Origin: Thermoanaerobaculia bacterium
Lineage (GTDB): Bacteria > Acidobacteriota > Thermoanaerobaculia > Multivoradales > JAHEKO01
NCBI GenBank assembly: GCA_947259925.1
Contig: CAMYOG010000008.1
Location: forward strand, 38,825-102,824
DNA length: 64,000 nucleotides
Direction of reading: 5' to 3'
Shown: positions 1 through 12,752 of the stretch, piece by piece
How positions within the stretch are numbered: position 1 is the first letter of the stretch
Layout of the letters: each line of letters begins with the position of its first letter
Position numbers and translations under genes: made by a program
The notes under the pieces: generated by a model
Told to the model about the DNA's origin: nothing
The model's database searches: none
What the model saw: the letters and a program-made list of their open reading frames with translations, nothing else

Positions 1-1287
1 GGCGTGACTCGACTTCAGATGGCGCCGCTTCTTCGGCACACCGGTGGCGGCGGTGCGCTCCCAGACGAGCTCTCCGGTCTGGCGGTCGAGCGCGTAGACC
101 TTCCAGGTGTGCTCCGAGTCGTCGGCGACCGAGTCGACGTCGCCGTAGAGCCCGGTCCGGAAGGTGTCGTCGCCGCTCGACGAGATCGCCGTGGTGACGA
201 AGACCCGGTCGCCCCAGACGACCGGGCTCGACAACCCGATGCCCGGGATCGGGGTCTTCCAGAGTACGTTCTGGTTCTCCTTGGCGCTCCAGACGGTCGG
301 CGCGCCCTGGCCGTCCCCAATCCCGGAGAGCCCCGGACCGCGGAACCCCGGCCAGGGCCGGGCCGGCTGGCGCTCGGCCTCGGGGAGGGGAGCGGCCTTG
401 GGCGGCTCGACGGCCTCGGCCTCCGCGTCCGTCTCCCTGCGGCTGAAGGTATAGGCGCCGCCCGGGCCCTCGAATACGAAGCCCTCGGTCAGTCCGCCCC
501 TACCGAAGAAGGTGAAGGCGAGCCCGTCGACACCTCGGACGGCGAAGCTCTTCTCGCCGGCCGCGTCCAGGGTCATCGGCTCCTGACCGACCCGCCGGAG
601 CTTCAAATCGTCCCCCTCGACGAACACCTGGGCGACGAAATCGAGCTCTTCGTTCTTGTACTCGCCGACGTAGCCCTCGAGTACCTCCACCGGGAGCTGG
701 ATCCCTTCGACGGCCTCTTCTGGAGGCGCTGCCTCCTCGAGATACGCGGCTACCTCCTGGTGCCCGGCCTGGCGGGCGGTGGCGGCCGCCTGCCGCAGCT
801 CGGCGCCGGAGGCCTTCCCCGCCTCGACCGCGATGCGCGTCATCTCCATGTCGCCCGCCTCGGCGAAGCTGGCGAGGACCGGACCGACCTCCTCGGCGCC
901 GGCGGCCAGGAGAGCGGCGAGGACCGTCCGGTGCGGGATCGAGTCCCTCGAGCTGAAGAGCGCCCACATGATCGGCGAGATACCGTAGAAGCTGTCCTTG
1001 ACGTTGACGTCGGCGCCGCGCTCGAGCAGCGCCTCGACCAGCTCGACGTTGCCCTTGTCGGCGGCGAAAAAGAGGGGTGTCGCGCCGTAGCGTGTCGTCG
1101 CCTCGACGTCGGCGCCCTGCTCGAGGAGCGCCAGAGCGAGCTCGGTGTCTCCGCCCTGGGCAGCCTCGATCAGCCGTTGACCGAGCTCGGCGGCGGACGG
1201 CTGGGCAGCGACCTCGGAGGCTCGTACAGGCGTCGTGGCGGCGGCGAGGCCGACCAGGAGGATCGCGAGGAGGTGTCGAATGGTCAT
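1..1287 (-). CDS. Ankyrin-repeat + PQQ-like beta-propeller protein, 3' end truncated by window edge
   Basis: Minus-strand reading from ATG at 1287: [17 protein letters not shown] (signal peptide), ankyrin-like '[46 protein letters not shown]', then PQQ-like '[33 protein letters not shown]'; open to position 1. Missing from the ORF track because it has no stop in the window. Confidence 0.82.
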   Translation of the reverse strand, partial: MTIRHLLAILLVGLAAATTPVRASEVAAQPSAAELGQRLIEAAQGGDTELALALLEQGADVEATTRYGATPLFFAADKGNVELVEALLERGADVNVKDSFYGISPIMWALFSSRDSIPHRTVLAALLAAGAEEVGPVLASFAEAGDMEMTRIAVEAGKASGAELRQAAATARQAGHQEVAAYLEEAAPPEEAVEGIQLPVEVLEGYVGEYKNEELDFVAQVFVEGDDLKLRRVGQEPMTLDAAGEKSFAVRGVDGLAFTFFGRGGLTEGFVFEGPGGAYTFSRRETDAEAEAVEPPKAAPLPEAERQPARPWPGFRGPGLSGIGDGQGAPTVWSAKENQNVLWKTPIPGIGLSSPVVWGDRVFVTTAISSSGDDTFRTGLYGDVDSVADDSEHTWKVYALDRQTGELVWERTAATGVPKKRRHLKSSHA

Positions 1288-1337
1288 CGAGCGAGATCGT
1301 AGCAGCGACGCATTGGGGCCGCGGCTATGATCGATCC

Positions 1338-2273
1338 GTGACCGCGAATCCGATCGCCGAGCTGTTGGCTCGGCAGCCGGTCGTCATCCTCGACGGGGGC
1401 CTGGCGACGGAGCTCGAAGCGCGGGGCGTGCCTCTGGACGATGCCCTCTGGTCCGCCGCCGTGCTGGTCGATTCTCCCGAGGCGATCGAGCGAGTCCACC
1501 TGGAGTACCTGGAAGCGGGCGCCGACTGCATCGTGGCGGCGAGCTATCAGGCGACTCTAGAGGGGTTCGAGTCTCGTGGGCTGACCTCGGGTCAGGCCGA
1601 GACCGCGCTCCGACGGGCGGTGGAGCTGGCGCTCTCCGCCCGCGCGGACTTCCAGGAGCGTCATCGGGACGACGGGCGGTGCCGCCCCCTGGTGGCGGCC
1701 GGGGTCGGCCCCTACGGCGCCTATCTCGCCGACGGCTCCGAGTTCACCGGCGACTACGGTCTAACCGAACAGGAGCTCTACGACTTCCACGCGCGGCGTT
1801 GGCGCATCCTGGCCGGATCGGGCCCCGACCTGCTCGCCTGCGAGACGATCCCGTCGATCGCCGAAGCCCGCGCTCTCGCGCGTCTGGTGGAGAGCACCCC
1901 GGAGATCGGCACCTGGCTCAGCTTCAGCTGTCGGGACGGCGAGAGGATCAGCGACGGGACCCCGCTCGCCGGGGTGGTTCGAGAGCTGGAGTCGGTGGCC
2001 GGGATTCTTGCGATCGGCGTCAACTGCACCGCGCCGCGGCACATCTCCTCGCTACTGGCCGCCGCCGGCGCCGAGACCGGTAAGCCGCTGGTGGTCTATC
2101 CGAACTCCGGAGAGACCTGGGACGCCGCTGCGCGCCGCTGGGTGGGAGCCGCCGGTCGCTGCGATCTTGGAGCCGCCGCTCCGGACTGGATCGAGCTCGG
2201 CGCCCGCCTGATCGGCGGCTGCTGCCGGACCTCGCCCGACGACATCCGCGGCCTGCGCTCGGCGCTCCTCTGA
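1338..2273 (+). CDS. Homocysteine S-methyltransferase family protein
   Basis: GTG start at 1338 (VTANPIAELLARQPVVILDGGLATELEARG); C-terminal zinc-site motif 'LIGGCCRTSPDDIRGL'. Confidence 0.88.
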   Translation: MTANPIAELLARQPVVILDGGLATELEARGVPLDDALWSAAVLVDSPEAIERVHLEYLEAGADCIVAASYQATLEGFESRGLTSGQAETALRRAVELALSARADFQERHRDDGRCRPLVAAGVGPYGAYLADGSEFTGDYGLTEQELYDFHARRWRILAGSGPDLLACETIPSIAEARALARLVESTPEIGTWLSFSCRDGERISDGTPLAGVVRELESVAGILAIGVNCTAPRHISSLLAAAGAETGKPLVVYPNSGETWDAAARRWVGAAGRCDLGAAAPDWIELGARLIGGCCRTSPDDIRGLRSALL

Positions 2274-2335
2274 AAAAGCTCCCGAGCCCGGTAATAATCA
2301 GCCCGAGCCGCCGTATATGTGAGCGAGGGAGGAAG

Positions 2336-2899
2336 ATGCGGCTTACGCCAATGGCCCAGGAACAGACCAACGCCGGACCGTCGGACGACGCTCTGGCGGC
2401 TCTCTTTCAAGAGCATTCGCGGCGGGTTCTGGCCGCCGCCTACCGTGTGACCGGCAGCCGCCAGGACGCCGAGGACGCTCTCCAGACCGTCTTCCTACGA
2501 TTGACCACCCGTTGGGGCGAGATCGGGCTGTCGGCGACGCCGGCGGCGTATCTGCGGCGGGCGGCGGTCAACGCGGCGATCGATCTCTTGAGATCGCGTG
2601 CCGCCGCGGGCGCCATCCCGATCGACGAACTGGGCAGCGAGCCGGCCGACCGGCACGGCGTCTCGCCAGAGCGCTGGCACCAGGATCGTGAGTTCCGCCG
2701 CCGCCTGCGCCAGGCCCTCCTCGCCCTGACCGACAGGAACGCCCAGGTCTTCTGCCTGCGATACTTCGAAGATCTCACCAACAAGGAGATCGCCGAGGCA
2801 CTCGGCCTGAGCCAGACCCGGGTCGCGGTCATTCTGCACCGCGCCCGCAAGCGCCTCCAGCCCGAGCTGCTGGACTTCGTGAAAGGTGAAGCGTCATGA
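2336..2899 (+). CDS. ECF-type RNA polymerase sigma factor (sigma-70 family)
   Basis: Sigma-70 region 2 (RVTGSRQDAEDALQTVFLRL) and region 4 HTH (CLRYFEDLTNKEIAEALGLSQTRVAVILHRARKRL). Confidence 0.92.
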   Translation: MRLTPMAQEQTNAGPSDDALAALFQEHSRRVLAAAYRVTGSRQDAEDALQTVFLRLTTRWGEIGLSATPAAYLRRAAVNAAIDLLRSRAAAGAIPIDELGSEPADRHGVSPERWHQDREFRRRLRQALLALTDRNAQVFCLRYFEDLTNKEIAEALGLSQTRVAVILHRARKRLQPELLDFVKGEAS

Positions 2900-5547
2900 C
2901 TCACAAGCGTGAGCTGGAAGAAAGAACCGACCGCGCCATCGAGCAGATCCGAGAGTCGAAGCTCTCCGACGAGGAGTCGGCCGAGATCGCCGATCGGGTC
3001 TGGCAGCGACTGCAGAACCGTCGCGACGAGGCCGCCGAAGCGGCCGAGATCGGCACCATTCGCGGCTGCGACGACTATCAGGCGCTGATTCCGGCGTTTC
3101 TCGCCGGCAGCCTGACGCCGTCGCGCGCGCTGCTCCTCGACGAGCACACTCGCAACTGCGTGCCTTGCCGGCGGGCTCTCAAGGCGGCCCGCGACGGCCG
3201 CAGCGATGAGCGCGCGACCGCGGCCGCCCGCCGGACCGGTGCGCAGCGCTTCGGCGCCGGGCGCTGGGCGTTGGCCGCCGCGCTGGCGCTGGCGGCGATC
3301 GGTACCTCCTACTTCGTCTGGAACGCCGGGCCGACCCTGCCGTACGGTGCGGTGGTCGAGTCCGCGGGCGCCGGTGTCTATCGCACCAGTACGCTCGAGC
3401 GGCTCGAGCCGGGCGACGAGATCGCGGTCGGCGAAGAGGTGCGGACGGCGCCGGGTGAGAGTTCGGTCCTGAGCCTCGCCGACGGCTCGCTGATCGAGGT
3501 CCGGGGCCGGTCCGAGCTGGCGGTCGAGTCGGCGCGCCGCGGAACCACCGTGCGCGTCGACCGCGGCAGCGTGATCGTCGAGGCAGCGCGACAGGACGAC
3601 CGCCGGCTCTTCGTGTCGACCGACGACTGTCTGGTCTCGGTCAAGGGGACGATCTTCGCCGTCAGTCACGGTACGCGCGGCTCGCGCGTCGCCGTGATCG
3701 AGGGCGAGGTTCAGGTCGACTACGCGGGCGCGGAGACGACGCTCCTCGCCGGCCAGCGCACGGCAACCTATGCCACCTACGCCAACTACAGCAGCCACGC
3801 GATGCACGAGGAGCTGGCCTGGAGCCAGGATTTCGATCGCTATCTGGAGCTGCTGCGGGAGGTGCAGGACCTGCGCGAGGCGCTCGAGCGCGAGCTGCCG
3901 CGGCCGGATCTGCGCTACTCGAGCCGTCTGCTCGACCTGGCGCCCGACGACCTGGTCTTCTACGCCGCCTTCCCGAACCTGGTCGATACCCTGGTCGAGG
4001 CCGACCGGATCGTGCAGGAGCGGATCAGCCAGAGCCAGGTGCTCCAGGAGTGGTGGAACAGCACCAACAACGGCGATCAAGGGCTGGGCTCCCACATGGA
4101 GCTGACCGCGAAGCTGGCCGAAGCCGGCGACTACCTGGGCGAGGAGATCGTCATCACCGGCAGCCTCGACGGAGAGGGTGAGATGAACGGGCCGATCGTC
4201 CTGGCCGAGCTGACCGACCCGGCGGCGATGCGCGACTGGCTCGAGCAGACCATGGCCGAGGACGACATGCCCTCGGTGGTCTTCATCGAGGGAGCCGAGA
4301 GCCCGCTCGAGAACCGGGACGACGGCTTCTACGTCTGGCTCGGAAGCGACACGCTGGTGGCGTCGCCGCGCGCCGATCTGGTGCGCGCGACGGCCGGTCG
4401 GAGTGGGCTCTCCGGAGCCGGTGGCGGCCTGAAGGCCCATATCGCCGAGGTCTACAACGCCGGCGCCCAGACTCTGGTCGCGGTGGACGCGCGCGAGATC
4501 GCGGCGACCATGGGGCAGCTCGAGGATCCAGCGGACGTCGAGCGCGCCGAGACGCTCGGTCTGCTGGACGCCAGCCATCTGATCTTCCAGCAGAAGCGCT
4601 TCGACGACCGGACCGAGAACAGCGGCGTGCTCGCCTTCGACGGCCCGCGCAGCGGTCTTGCGTCCTGGCTGGCGGAGCCGGCGCCGATGGGCTCGCTACG
4701 CTACGTCTCGCCGGACGCCAAGCTGGTCGCCTCGGCGGTCCTGACCGATCCGACCTTGATCGCCGATCAGCTCCTCGCGCTCTCCCGAGAGGGCGACGGC
4801 TCGTCGGGGGTCGAGGAGATCGAGAGCCAGCTCGGTATCAGCCTGAAGGACGACTTCGCAGCCGCGCTGGGCGGCGAGTTCACCATGGCGCTCGACGGTC
4901 CCGTGGTGCCCGAGCCGGCCTGGAAGCTGGTGGTCGAGGTCTACGACCCCGACAAGCTGGTCTACGCGATCAACCAGGTTCTCGCCGCCGCCAACGACGA
5001 GCGGGCTGAGAGTGGCCTCGAGCCGATCACGCTGACCTCCGAAGAGGCCGGCGGCCAGACCTACTACGCCTTTGGCGGTGACCGGCCGGGCGAGTTCACC
5101 TTCGACGAGGGCTACCTGATCGCGGCCGCCAATCGCGGCCTGATCGACCGGGCGATCCGCTACCGGCAGTCCGGCTACTCGCTGGAGACCTCGTCGCGCT
5201 TCGTGCAGCTGATGCCGAGCGACGGCCGTGAGAACTTCTCGGCCTTCCTGTACCAGGACGCGCTCAGCCTGATCGGCCCGCTCGCCGATCGGATCGCCGA
5301 GGGCAACCTGACGGAAGAGCAGCGCACCGCGCTCGAGTCGCTGCGCGGTGAGTCCGGACCGACGCTCGCCTATGCCTACGCCGAGGAGAGCCGGATCGTC
5401 TTCGCCGCCGCCGGCGCGATGGATCTGCTCAGCTCGGGACTGCCTGGACTGATCGGGTTGGGCGGCCTCGGCTGCATGCCCGGGCTGCCGGCGCCGGGTC
5501 ACGGCCACGACGCTCCGGACGAAACATCCTCCACGATCGAGGCGTAA
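2896..5547 (+). CDS. Putative anti-sigma zinc-finger / FecR-domain protein with long extracytoplasmic region
   Basis: 4-bp overlap with the sigma gene; zinc-finger-like '[38 protein letters not shown]', one TM, FecR-like '[26 protein letters not shown]...[26 protein letters not shown]'. Confidence 0.8.
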   Translation: MTHKRELEERTDRAIEQIRESKLSDEESAEIADRVWQRLQNRRDEAAEAAEIGTIRGCDDYQALIPAFLAGSLTPSRALLLDEHTRNCVPCRRALKAARDGRSDERATAAARRTGAQRFGAGRWALAAALALAAIGTSYFVWNAGPTLPYGAVVESAGAGVYRTSTLERLEPGDEIAVGEEVRTAPGESSVLSLADGSLIEVRGRSELAVESARRGTTVRVDRGSVIVEAARQDDRRLFVSTDDCLVSVKGTIFAVSHGTRGSRVAVIEGEVQVDYAGAETTLLAGQRTATYATYANYSSHAMHEELAWSQDFDRYLELLREVQDLREALERELPRPDLRYSSRLLDLAPDDLVFYAAFPNLVDTLVEADRIVQERISQSQVLQEWWNSTNNGDQGLGSHMELTAKLAEAGDYLGEEIVITGSLDGEGEMNGPIVLAELTDPAAMRDWLEQTMAEDDMPSVVFIEGAESPLENRDDGFYVWLGSDTLVASPRADLVRATAGRSGLSGAGGGLKAHIAEVYNAGAQTLVAVDAREIAATMGQLEDPADVERAETLGLLDASHLIFQQKRFDDRTENSGVLAFDGPRSGLASWLAEPAPMGSLRYVSPDAKLVASAVLTDPTLIADQLLALSREGDGSSGVEEIESQLGISLKDDFAAALGGEFTMALDGPVVPEPAWKLVVEVYDPDKLVYAINQVLAAANDERAESGLEPITLTSEEAGGQTYYAFGGDRPGEFTFDEGYLIAAANRGLIDRAIRYRQSGYSLETSSRFVQLMPSDGRENFSAFLYQDALSLIGPLADRIAEGNLTEEQRTALESLRGESGPTLAYAYAEESRIVFAAAGAMDLLSSGLPGLIGLGGLGCMPGLPAPGHGHDAPDETSSTIEA

Positions 5548-5557
5548 GCTACTCAAG

Positions 5558-6474
<917 letters not shown>

Positions 6475-6475
<1 letters not shown>

Positions 6476-7362
6476 TGGCGGTCTACCAGCGGAGCTTCCA
6501 GCCCTACGACGGCGCGCTCTCGAACCCGGCGCTGCGGTTCCTGGTAACGGCGCGCTACGCGCTGCAGGACCTCTTCCGGTCCAAGCTGTTCACCATCTTC
6601 ATGACCCTCTGCTTCGTCTATCCGCTCCTGGGTGTCTTCGCCATCTACCTGCGGCACAATGCCGACCTGCTCGCCAACCTGGCGACCGCCGGCATCGAGG
6701 TCGAGGAGTGGATGCCGATCGACGAGACGTTCTTCGGCGTCTTCATGCGCGTGCAGGGGACCCTGGCGTTCTTCCTGGTGCTCTTCTCCGGTCCCCGCCT
6801 GGTGTCGCGCGACCTGGCCAACAACGGCCTGGCGCTCTATCTCTGCCGGCCGTTCAGCAAGACGCAGTACGTCATGGGCAAGATGACGGTGCTCGTGCTC
6901 CTGATGTCCGCCGTGACCTGGATCCCGGGCCTGTTCCTCTGGGGCCTCCAGACCGCGCTCGAGGGCGCCGCCTGGGGGGCCGCGAATCTCCGCTCGGCGG
7001 CGGCGCTCATGATCGGCTCATGGGTCTGGATGATCGTCCTCGGGCTCCTGGCGCTCGCCATCTCGGCCTGGGTGCGGTGGCGGCCGGTGGCCGGCTTCTG
7101 CCTGCTGCTGATCTTCTTCGGCGGCATCTTCTTCGCACGAGCCATCGAACTCCTGTTCAACAGCGAGTGGGGCTACGTTTTCGACCTCCATCACACCATC
7201 CGACGGATCTGGATGGGTCTCTTCGACACTCCGGCGCCGTTCTTCTTCGGGCGACCGCTCGATCTGCCGCTCTGGTCGTCGTGGGGCGCTCTGCTGGTCC
7301 TGCTCGGCCTGTCGCTCCTCTTGCTGGCGCGTAGGATTCGCGCGTATCAGGTGGTCAAGTGA
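6475..7362 (+). CDS. ABC-2 type transporter permease
   Basis: Multiple TM segments; overlaps the upstream ATPase. Confidence 0.85.
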
Positions 7363-8303
7363 GCGACGCCGGCTGCATCCGCTTCGACAACGTCTCGAAG
7401 TTCTATGGCGAGGTCCTGGGCGTCAACCGGGTCAGCCTGACGATCGGTCCGGGCATCACCGGCCTGGTCGGTCCGAACGGCTCCGGCAAGTCGACCCTGA
7501 TGAACCTGATGACCGGCCTCCTCCAGCCGAGCGAGGGGACGGTGACGGTGCTCGGGATGCCGACCCATCGGCCCGAGCTTCTCTTTCGCACGGTCGGCTA
7601 CTGCAGCCAGTACGACGCGTTTCCGCCCGGCCTGTCGTGCTATCAGTTCATCTACTCCTACCTGCGCGTGCACGGCTACAGCCACGGCGATTCTGACCGG
7701 ATGGCGTGGTCGGCGATCGATCGGGTCGGTCTGAGCGACGCCGGCAAGCGCCGGCTGGCCGGCTACAGCAAGGGAATGCGGCAGCGGGCGCGCGTCGCGC
7801 AGGCGATCGCCCACGATCCCCAGGTCCTGGTCCTCGACGAGCCGCTCAACGGGCTCGACCCGATGGCGCGCGCCGAGGTGACCGACATCTTCCAGAAGAT
7901 GGCGGGGGAGGGCAGGTACCTGCTGATCTCCAGCCACATCCTGCACGAGGTCGACGTCCTGGCCGACCGGGTGGCGCTCCTCGACAGTGGCTACGTGGTC
8001 GCCGAAGGAGAGGTCGACGAGGTCCGGGTCGAGATGGAGGAGCGGCCGATCCAGGTCCTGGTGCGCTGCGATCGGGCGCACGAGGTCGCCTCGGCGCTGA
8101 TCCTCCAGAACCACCTGGTCGAGGTGCTGCTCAACGACGACGGCGGCGGCTTCCTCGCCCGCACCCGCAACTCGAGTCACTTCTACGACCAGCTCCAGGA
8201 CATCGTCCTGCGCGAGCAGGTCAAGGTCCGTAAGGTGAAGGTCGCCGACTCCGACGTGCGTGCGGTCTATCAGTACCTGATCGAGGACGAGGGGAAGGTG
8301 TGA
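7359..8303 (+). CDS. ABC transporter ATP-binding protein
   Basis: Walker A GPNGSGKST, YSKGMRQR, LVLDEPLNGLDP; 4-bp overlap with the preceding permease. Confidence 0.93.
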   Translation: MSDAGCIRFDNVSKFYGEVLGVNRVSLTIGPGITGLVGPNGSGKSTLMNLMTGLLQPSEGTVTVLGMPTHRPELLFRTVGYCSQYDAFPPGLSCYQFIYSYLRVHGYSHGDSDRMAWSAIDRVGLSDAGKRRLAGYSKGMRQRARVAQAIAHDPQVLVLDEPLNGLDPMARAEVTDIFQKMAGEGRYLLISSHILHEVDVLADRVALLDSGYVVAEGEVDEVRVEMEERPIQVLVRCDRAHEVASALILQNHLVEVLLNDDGGGFLARTRNSSHFYDQLQDIVLREQVKVRKVKVADSDVRAVYQYLIEDEGKV

Positions 8304-9142
8304 TGAGCGTCGCGACGGAAACGACGTTCGACTGGCGGCTGGCCGTGCGGCAGCTTCTCGGGACGCTGCGACTCGATTTGCGCCGGTCACTGCTCTCGCC
8401 GCGTTCGCTGGCGGTCTACTTCCTCGCCTTCTCGCCGCTGGCGATGGTCGCCGTCTGGGCGCTGACCCCGTTCCCGCTCGACGAGTTCGAGGGTCCGCAG
8501 GAGGGGACGGTCGTCTTCACCGTCCTGTTCGAGCTCTACCTGCGGGTGTCGATCTTCTTCAGCGGCCTGTTCCTGTTCGTCAGCCTCTATCGCTCGGAGA
8601 TCCTCGAGCGGAGCCTCCACTACTACTTCCTGACGCCGGTGCGCCGGGACCTGCTCGCCTTCGGCAAGTATCTCGCCGCCCTGATCGCCGCGATCGGCAC
8701 CTTCTTCGTCGGCACCACGGCGATCTACCTCACGGTCATCTCGCCGTGGGGGACGACGGCGATGGCCAACTACCTCTTCTCGGGGCCAGGCCTGGGCAAC
8801 CTGATCTCCTATCTGGTGGTCGTCGCCCTCGGCTGCGCCGGCTACGGTGCCCTCTTCCTGCTGGTCGGCGTGCTGTTCCGGAACCCGGTGCTGCCAGCGG
8901 CGGCGATCTGGGTCTGGGAGTCGGCCAACCCGCTCTTGCCGACGTTCCTGAAGCACTTCAGCGTCATCTACTACCTGCAGTCGCTCTACCCGGTGCCGCT
9001 GGCGAGAGGCGTGTTCGAGGTCGTCGGCGAGCCGGCGTCGATGCTCAGCGCGGTCGTCGGCGCGATTCTCTTCATCGGCTTCGTCCTGGCAATCGTCGGC
9101 TGGAAGGTCCGACGGATGGATCTCGCCTACGGCGGCGAGTAG
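8300..9142 (+). CDS. ABC-2 type transporter permease
   Basis: Multi-TM protein overlapping the ATPase stop codon. Confidence 0.85.
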   Translation: MMSVATETTFDWRLAVRQLLGTLRLDLRRSLLSPRSLAVYFLAFSPLAMVAVWALTPFPLDEFEGPQEGTVVFTVLFELYLRVSIFFSGLFLFVSLYRSEILERSLHYYFLTPVRRDLLAFGKYLAALIAAIGTFFVGTTAIYLTVISPWGTTAMANYLFSGPGLGNLISYLVVVALGCAGYGALFLLVGVLFRNPVLPAAAIWVWESANPLLPTFLKHFSVIYYLQSLYPVPLARGVFEVVGEPASMLSAVVGAILFIGFVLAIVGWKVRRMDLAYGGE

Positions 9143-9154
9143 GCCGGGCGCCGG

Positions 9155-9643
9155 CTACGGTGGGTCCCCGCCCTCGGTGTCGGTAGTCGAGTCCGCCGCT
9201 AGCGGTCGCGCAAAGTCGTTTGCGACCAGTAGCTCGGTCCTGGTCGGAGCCACGTGGCAGAAGACGCAGTTATAGCGCGCCCCGGCGATGGTGTCGCCCG
9301 CTTTGTCCGGGGCGTTTCTGAGGTCGACGTAGTGGCTCTCGGGCACCGGCGTCGGCTCGCCCTCCTCCTTTTCTTTCAGCAGATGGCAGTCGAGGCATAG
9401 GTTTTCCGAGCGGGTAATCGGCAACATGTCGACGATCGCGTGCGGGACCAGAGGTGGCGAGGTTGCATACGGCCGCGGCAGCAGAGGCTCCTCGCCGGGA
9501 TCGCCCCGCTCGTCACCGACCGGCTCGGGCACCGGCGTCTCGAAGACGCTCTGTTTGCTCAGGCCGGACTCGTCGCCCTGGCCGAACACCAGTCCGGAGA
9601 CCACGAGCAGGGCGGCTGCGGTGAAGAAAAGCTTCTTGGCCAT
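9155..9643 (-). CDS. napB: Periplasmic nitrate reductase diheme cytochrome subunit NapB
   Basis: Signal peptide MAKKLFFTAAALLVVSGLVFG; two CxxCH motifs (CLDCH, CVFCH); directly downstream of napA. Confidence 0.9.
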   Translation of the reverse strand: MAKKLFFTAAALLVVSGLVFGQGDESGLSKQSVFETPVPEPVGDERGDPGEEPLLPRPYATSPPLVPHAIVDMLPITRSENLCLDCHLLKEKEEGEPTPVPESHYVDLRNAPDKAGDTIAGARYNCVFCHVAPTRTELLVANDFARPLAADSTTDTEGGDPP

Positions 9644-9661
9644 TCTCTCTTCCTCCACGCT

Positions 9662-12400
9662 TCAAGCCTTGTAGACCCGGACCGCACACTTCTTGAAGTC
9701 GGTCTGCTTCGAGATCGGGCAGGTGGCATCCAGCGTCACCTTGTTGATGAAGACCCCCTCGTCGAACCAAGGGACGAAGACCAGTCCTCGCGGCACCCGG
9801 TTGCGACCGTCAATCTCGACCCTCGCCTGGATCTTTCCACGACGAGACTCGATCCACGCGAGGTCGTTCCTGGCCAGCTTCCGGGTCGCGGCGTCCGCCC
9901 GGTGGATGAAGAGCTGGGCCGTCGGCATCGCCTGGTGAAGTTGAGGTACGCGCCGGGTCATCGAGCCGGAATGCCAGTGCTCGATCACCCGCCCGGTGGC
10001 CAGCCAGAGGTCGTAGTCGGAGTCCGGGCTCTCGGGAGGTGCGGCGTAGGGGCGGAAGAAGATCTTCGCCTTCCCTGCCAGCGAGACCTTCTCGGCGTCG
10101 GTCACGGAGTCGAGGTCACCCGCCGGCAGCGCCTTGAGCGCCGGACCGTAGAAGTCGAACCCCGAGCCCTTCCGAGCATAAGGGTCGTACTCCTCGTTGA
10201 AGCGCCACTCGGTCTCCGCGCCGTCGACGACCGGCCATTTCAGCCCGCGCACGTCGTCGGCGAAGTAGGTGTCGAACTCCGCCAGGTCGTGAGCGTGACC
10301 GCGGCCGAAGCCGGCGTACTCCTCGAACAGGGCCTTCTCGGGAAACCAGTCGATCTGAGCGTGGGCGACGGTGTGGTTGTCGTGGCCCCCGGCGACCGGA
10401 TCGGGCCAGGAAAATCCGCGGCTCTCCGGAGTGGCGAACAAGACCTCGTGGAGTGTGCTGTCGGGCGACCTGCCCATCCGCCGGGCCTCTTCGAGGAGGT
10501 CCGGTAGGTAGCCCTCCTCGAAGCCGTCCGCCTCGAGACCGGGCACCCGCTGCCGCGCCCAGACCTCCTTCAGCTTGAAGCGCTTAGAAAACTCCAGGAG
10601 CTGCCAAAGGTCGCTCCGCGCCTCACCCGGAGGGGAGACCTGCTGGCGCCACATCTGGGTGCGGCGCTCGGAGTTGCCGTAGGCGCCCCACTTCTCGAAG
10701 ATCATCGCCGACGGCAGCACTAGGTCCGCGACCTTGGACGAGATCGTGGGGTAGACGTCGGAGACGACAATGAAGTTGTCCTGTTCCCGAGCCGCTCGAA
10801 TCCAATGGTTGGCATTGGCGGTCGCCTGGAACGGGTTGGTCACCTGCACCCAGAGCCACTTCATCGACCCGTCCTCGAGGTCGCGCATCATCTTGGTGAT
10901 GTGACTGCCGACCTTCGGATTGAGCGTCTTTGCCGGAAGGTGCCAGAGCTTCTCGGAGCGCTTTCGGTGCTCGAGATTGTTGACCACCATGTCGGCAGGA
11001 AGGCGATGGGCGAAGGTTCCCACCTCACGCGCGGTGCCACAGGCCGACGGCTGTCCGGTGAGAGAGAAGGCGCCGTTTCCCGGCTTGGCCTGCTTGCCCG
11101 TCAGCAGGTGGAGCATGTAGACCTGCTCGTTGACCCAGGTGCCGCGCGTGTGCTGGTTGAAGCCCATGGTCCAGAACGAGACCACCTTGCGCTGGCGATC
11201 GGCGTAGTAGCCGGCGAGCTGCTGGAGCTTCTTCTTGTAGTCCTCGAGCGGCTCGTCCGGGTCTCCTTTCGAGAGCTCTGCGACGAAGTCGAGGGTGTAG
11301 GGCTGGACCGCCCGCTTGAAGTCTTCGAACGAGATGCGCCAGTGCTTGCCGGCCGAGGCGTTGTTGCGCTGCGCTACCCGATGGCTCGTCTCCGGGTCGC
11401 GACGCTGCGCGATCGCTTCCTCCGGGCTCAGAACCACCTCACGCTCGCGTAGCTGAGTATCTCGCTCGGCGGCATACGCGTATCGATCGGTCGGCCGCAT
11501 GCCGTAGCCGATGTCATAAGGACCGGTGGCGAAGACGCAGTGACGATCGATGAACTCGCGATCGACCGCCTCGCGCGCGACGATCTCGCGGGCGATGTAG
11601 TTCATGATGGCGAGGTCGCTCTGAGGCCTGATCACCAGCTCGAGGTCGGCCAGATCCGAGCTGCGGTTCCTGAAGGTGGTGAGATTAACGACCCGGTACC
11701 CGGGATCGGCGAGGCGCTTGTCGACGATCCGGGCCCAGAGCATCGGGTGCATCTCCGCCATGTTGGAGCCCCACAGCACGGCCGTGTCGGTCAACTCGAC
11801 GTCGTTGTAGTTGCCGGCGGGTTCGTCGATGCCGAAGACCTGAATGAAGGCGGCGACCGCCGAAGCCATGCAGTGCCGGGCGTTTGGATCGATGTTGTTC
11901 GAGCGCCAACCAGCCTTCAGAAGCTTGACGGCTGCGTAGCCCTCCTGGACGGTGTACTGGCCGGAGCCCATGATTCCGATTCCGGTCGGTCCCAGCTCTC
12001 CGTAGACGCGCTTGAACTGGCGCTCCATCTCGTCGAAGGCTCGCTCCCAGCTGACCGGCTTGAATTCGCCGTGTTTGTCGAACTTCCCGTCTTTCATCCG
12101 CAGCAGCGGTCGGGTCAGACGGTCCTCACCGTAGAGGATCTGGGCGTTGGCGTAGCCCTTGACGCACAAGATTCCACGGTTGACCGGGCTGTCGGGATCT
12201 CCTTTGATCGCCATCAACCGGTCGTTCGCGGTGGCGATCTGGATACCGCACCCGACTCCGCAGAAGCGGCACACCCCCTTGTCCCACCGCCAGCCGAGCT
12301 CGGCATCGACAGTGGCGGCAACCGGGAATCCCACCGCGGAGGCCGCCGCCGCGGCCACACTTGCCTTGATGAACTCACGCCGTGAAAACTCGCTCGTCAT
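9662..12400 (-). CDS. napA: Periplasmic nitrate reductase catalytic subunit NapA (Tat-exported, Mo-bis-PGD)
   Basis: Tat motif SRREFIK; 4Fe-4S site '[13 protein letters not shown]...GILCVKGY'; '[11 protein letters not shown]' Mo-ligand region. Confidence 0.95.
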   Translation of the reverse strand: MTSEFSRREFIKASVAAAAASAVGFPVAATVDAELGWRWDKGVCRFCGVGCGIQIATANDRLMAIKGDPDSPVNRGILCVKGYANAQILYGEDRLTRPLLRMKDGKFDKHGEFKPVSWERAFDEMERQFKRVYGELGPTGIGIMGSGQYTVQEGYAAVKLLKAGWRSNNIDPNARHCMASAVAAFIQVFGIDEPAGNYNDVELTDTAVLWGSNMAEMHPMLWARIVDKRLADPGYRVVNLTTFRNRSSDLADLELVIRPQSDLAIMNYIAREIVAREAVDREFIDRHCVFATGPYDIGYGMRPTDRYAYAAERDTQLREREVVLSPEEAIAQRRDPETSHRVAQRNNASAGKHWRISFEDFKRAVQPYTLDFVAELSKGDPDEPLEDYKKKLQQLAGYYADRQRKVVSFWTMGFNQHTRGTWVNEQVYMLHLLTGKQAKPGNGAFSLTGQPSACGTAREVGTFAHRLPADMVVNNLEHRKRSEKLWHLPAKTLNPKVGSHITKMMRDLEDGSMKWLWVQVTNPFQATANANHWIRAAREQDNFIVVSDVYPTISSKVADLVLPSAMIFEKWGAYGNSERRTQMWRQQVSPPGEARSDLWQLLEFSKRFKLKEVWARQRVPGLEADGFEEGYLPDLLEEARRMGRSPDSTLHEVLFATPESRGFSWPDPVAGGHDNHTVAHAQIDWFPEKALFEEYAGFGRGHAHDLAEFDTYFADDVRGLKWPVVDGAETEWRFNEEYDPYARKGSGFDFYGPALKALPAGDLDSVTDAEKVSLAGKAKIFFRPYAAPPESPDSDYDLWLATGRVIEHWHSGSMTRRVPQLHQAMPTAQLFIHRADAATRKLARNDLAWIESRRGKIQARVEIDGRNRVPRGLVFVPWFDEGVFINKVTLDATCPISKQTDFKKCAVRVYKA

Positions 12401-12663
12401 CTCTCGACTCCCGCTGGGGTTGACTCGTTGTCCACGCGGTGCTCGACCAGGGCGGCCATCTTCACCCGCGGCAGGGCCTGGATGCTTCTCAGGCCCTCCT
12501 CCTGGGCGGCGACCGTCTCGGTCTCCTGCACCACGATGATCCGGCCGCTCTCGGGCTGGCAGTAGTGGACTTCGACTCCGGGGAGCTCGGCGAGCTCGCC
12601 CATCGAACGCCCTACATCGAGCGGATCGACAAGGACCAGGATGCCCGAGTAGTGCATCGTCAT
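12397..12663 (-). CDS. napD: NapD chaperone
   Basis: [49 protein letters not shown]; 4-bp overlap with napA. Start trimmed from the 12786 ORF. Confidence 0.85.
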   Translation of the reverse strand: MTMHYSGILVLVDPLDVGRSMGELAELPGVEVHYCQPESGRIIVVQETETVAAQEEGLRSIQALPRVKMAALVEHRVDNESTPAGVER

Positions 12664-12752
12664 CGGCTCTGGTCCTTGGACTCTACTCGAACCCGAGACC
12701 GCTGCCTCAACGGGTGGTCCTCCGCGGCGCCTCGTGTGGTACCGATGAGGGC

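Noticed and set aside
4-1302. 432-aa + strand ORF
   Set aside because: Antisense to the ankyrin/PQQ gene on the minus strand; low-complexity Arg/Gly/Leu composition and no recognisable domain.
2440-4578. 712-aa minus-strand ORF
   Set aside because: Opposite the sigma/FecR genes; a GC-rich antisense shadow without motifs.
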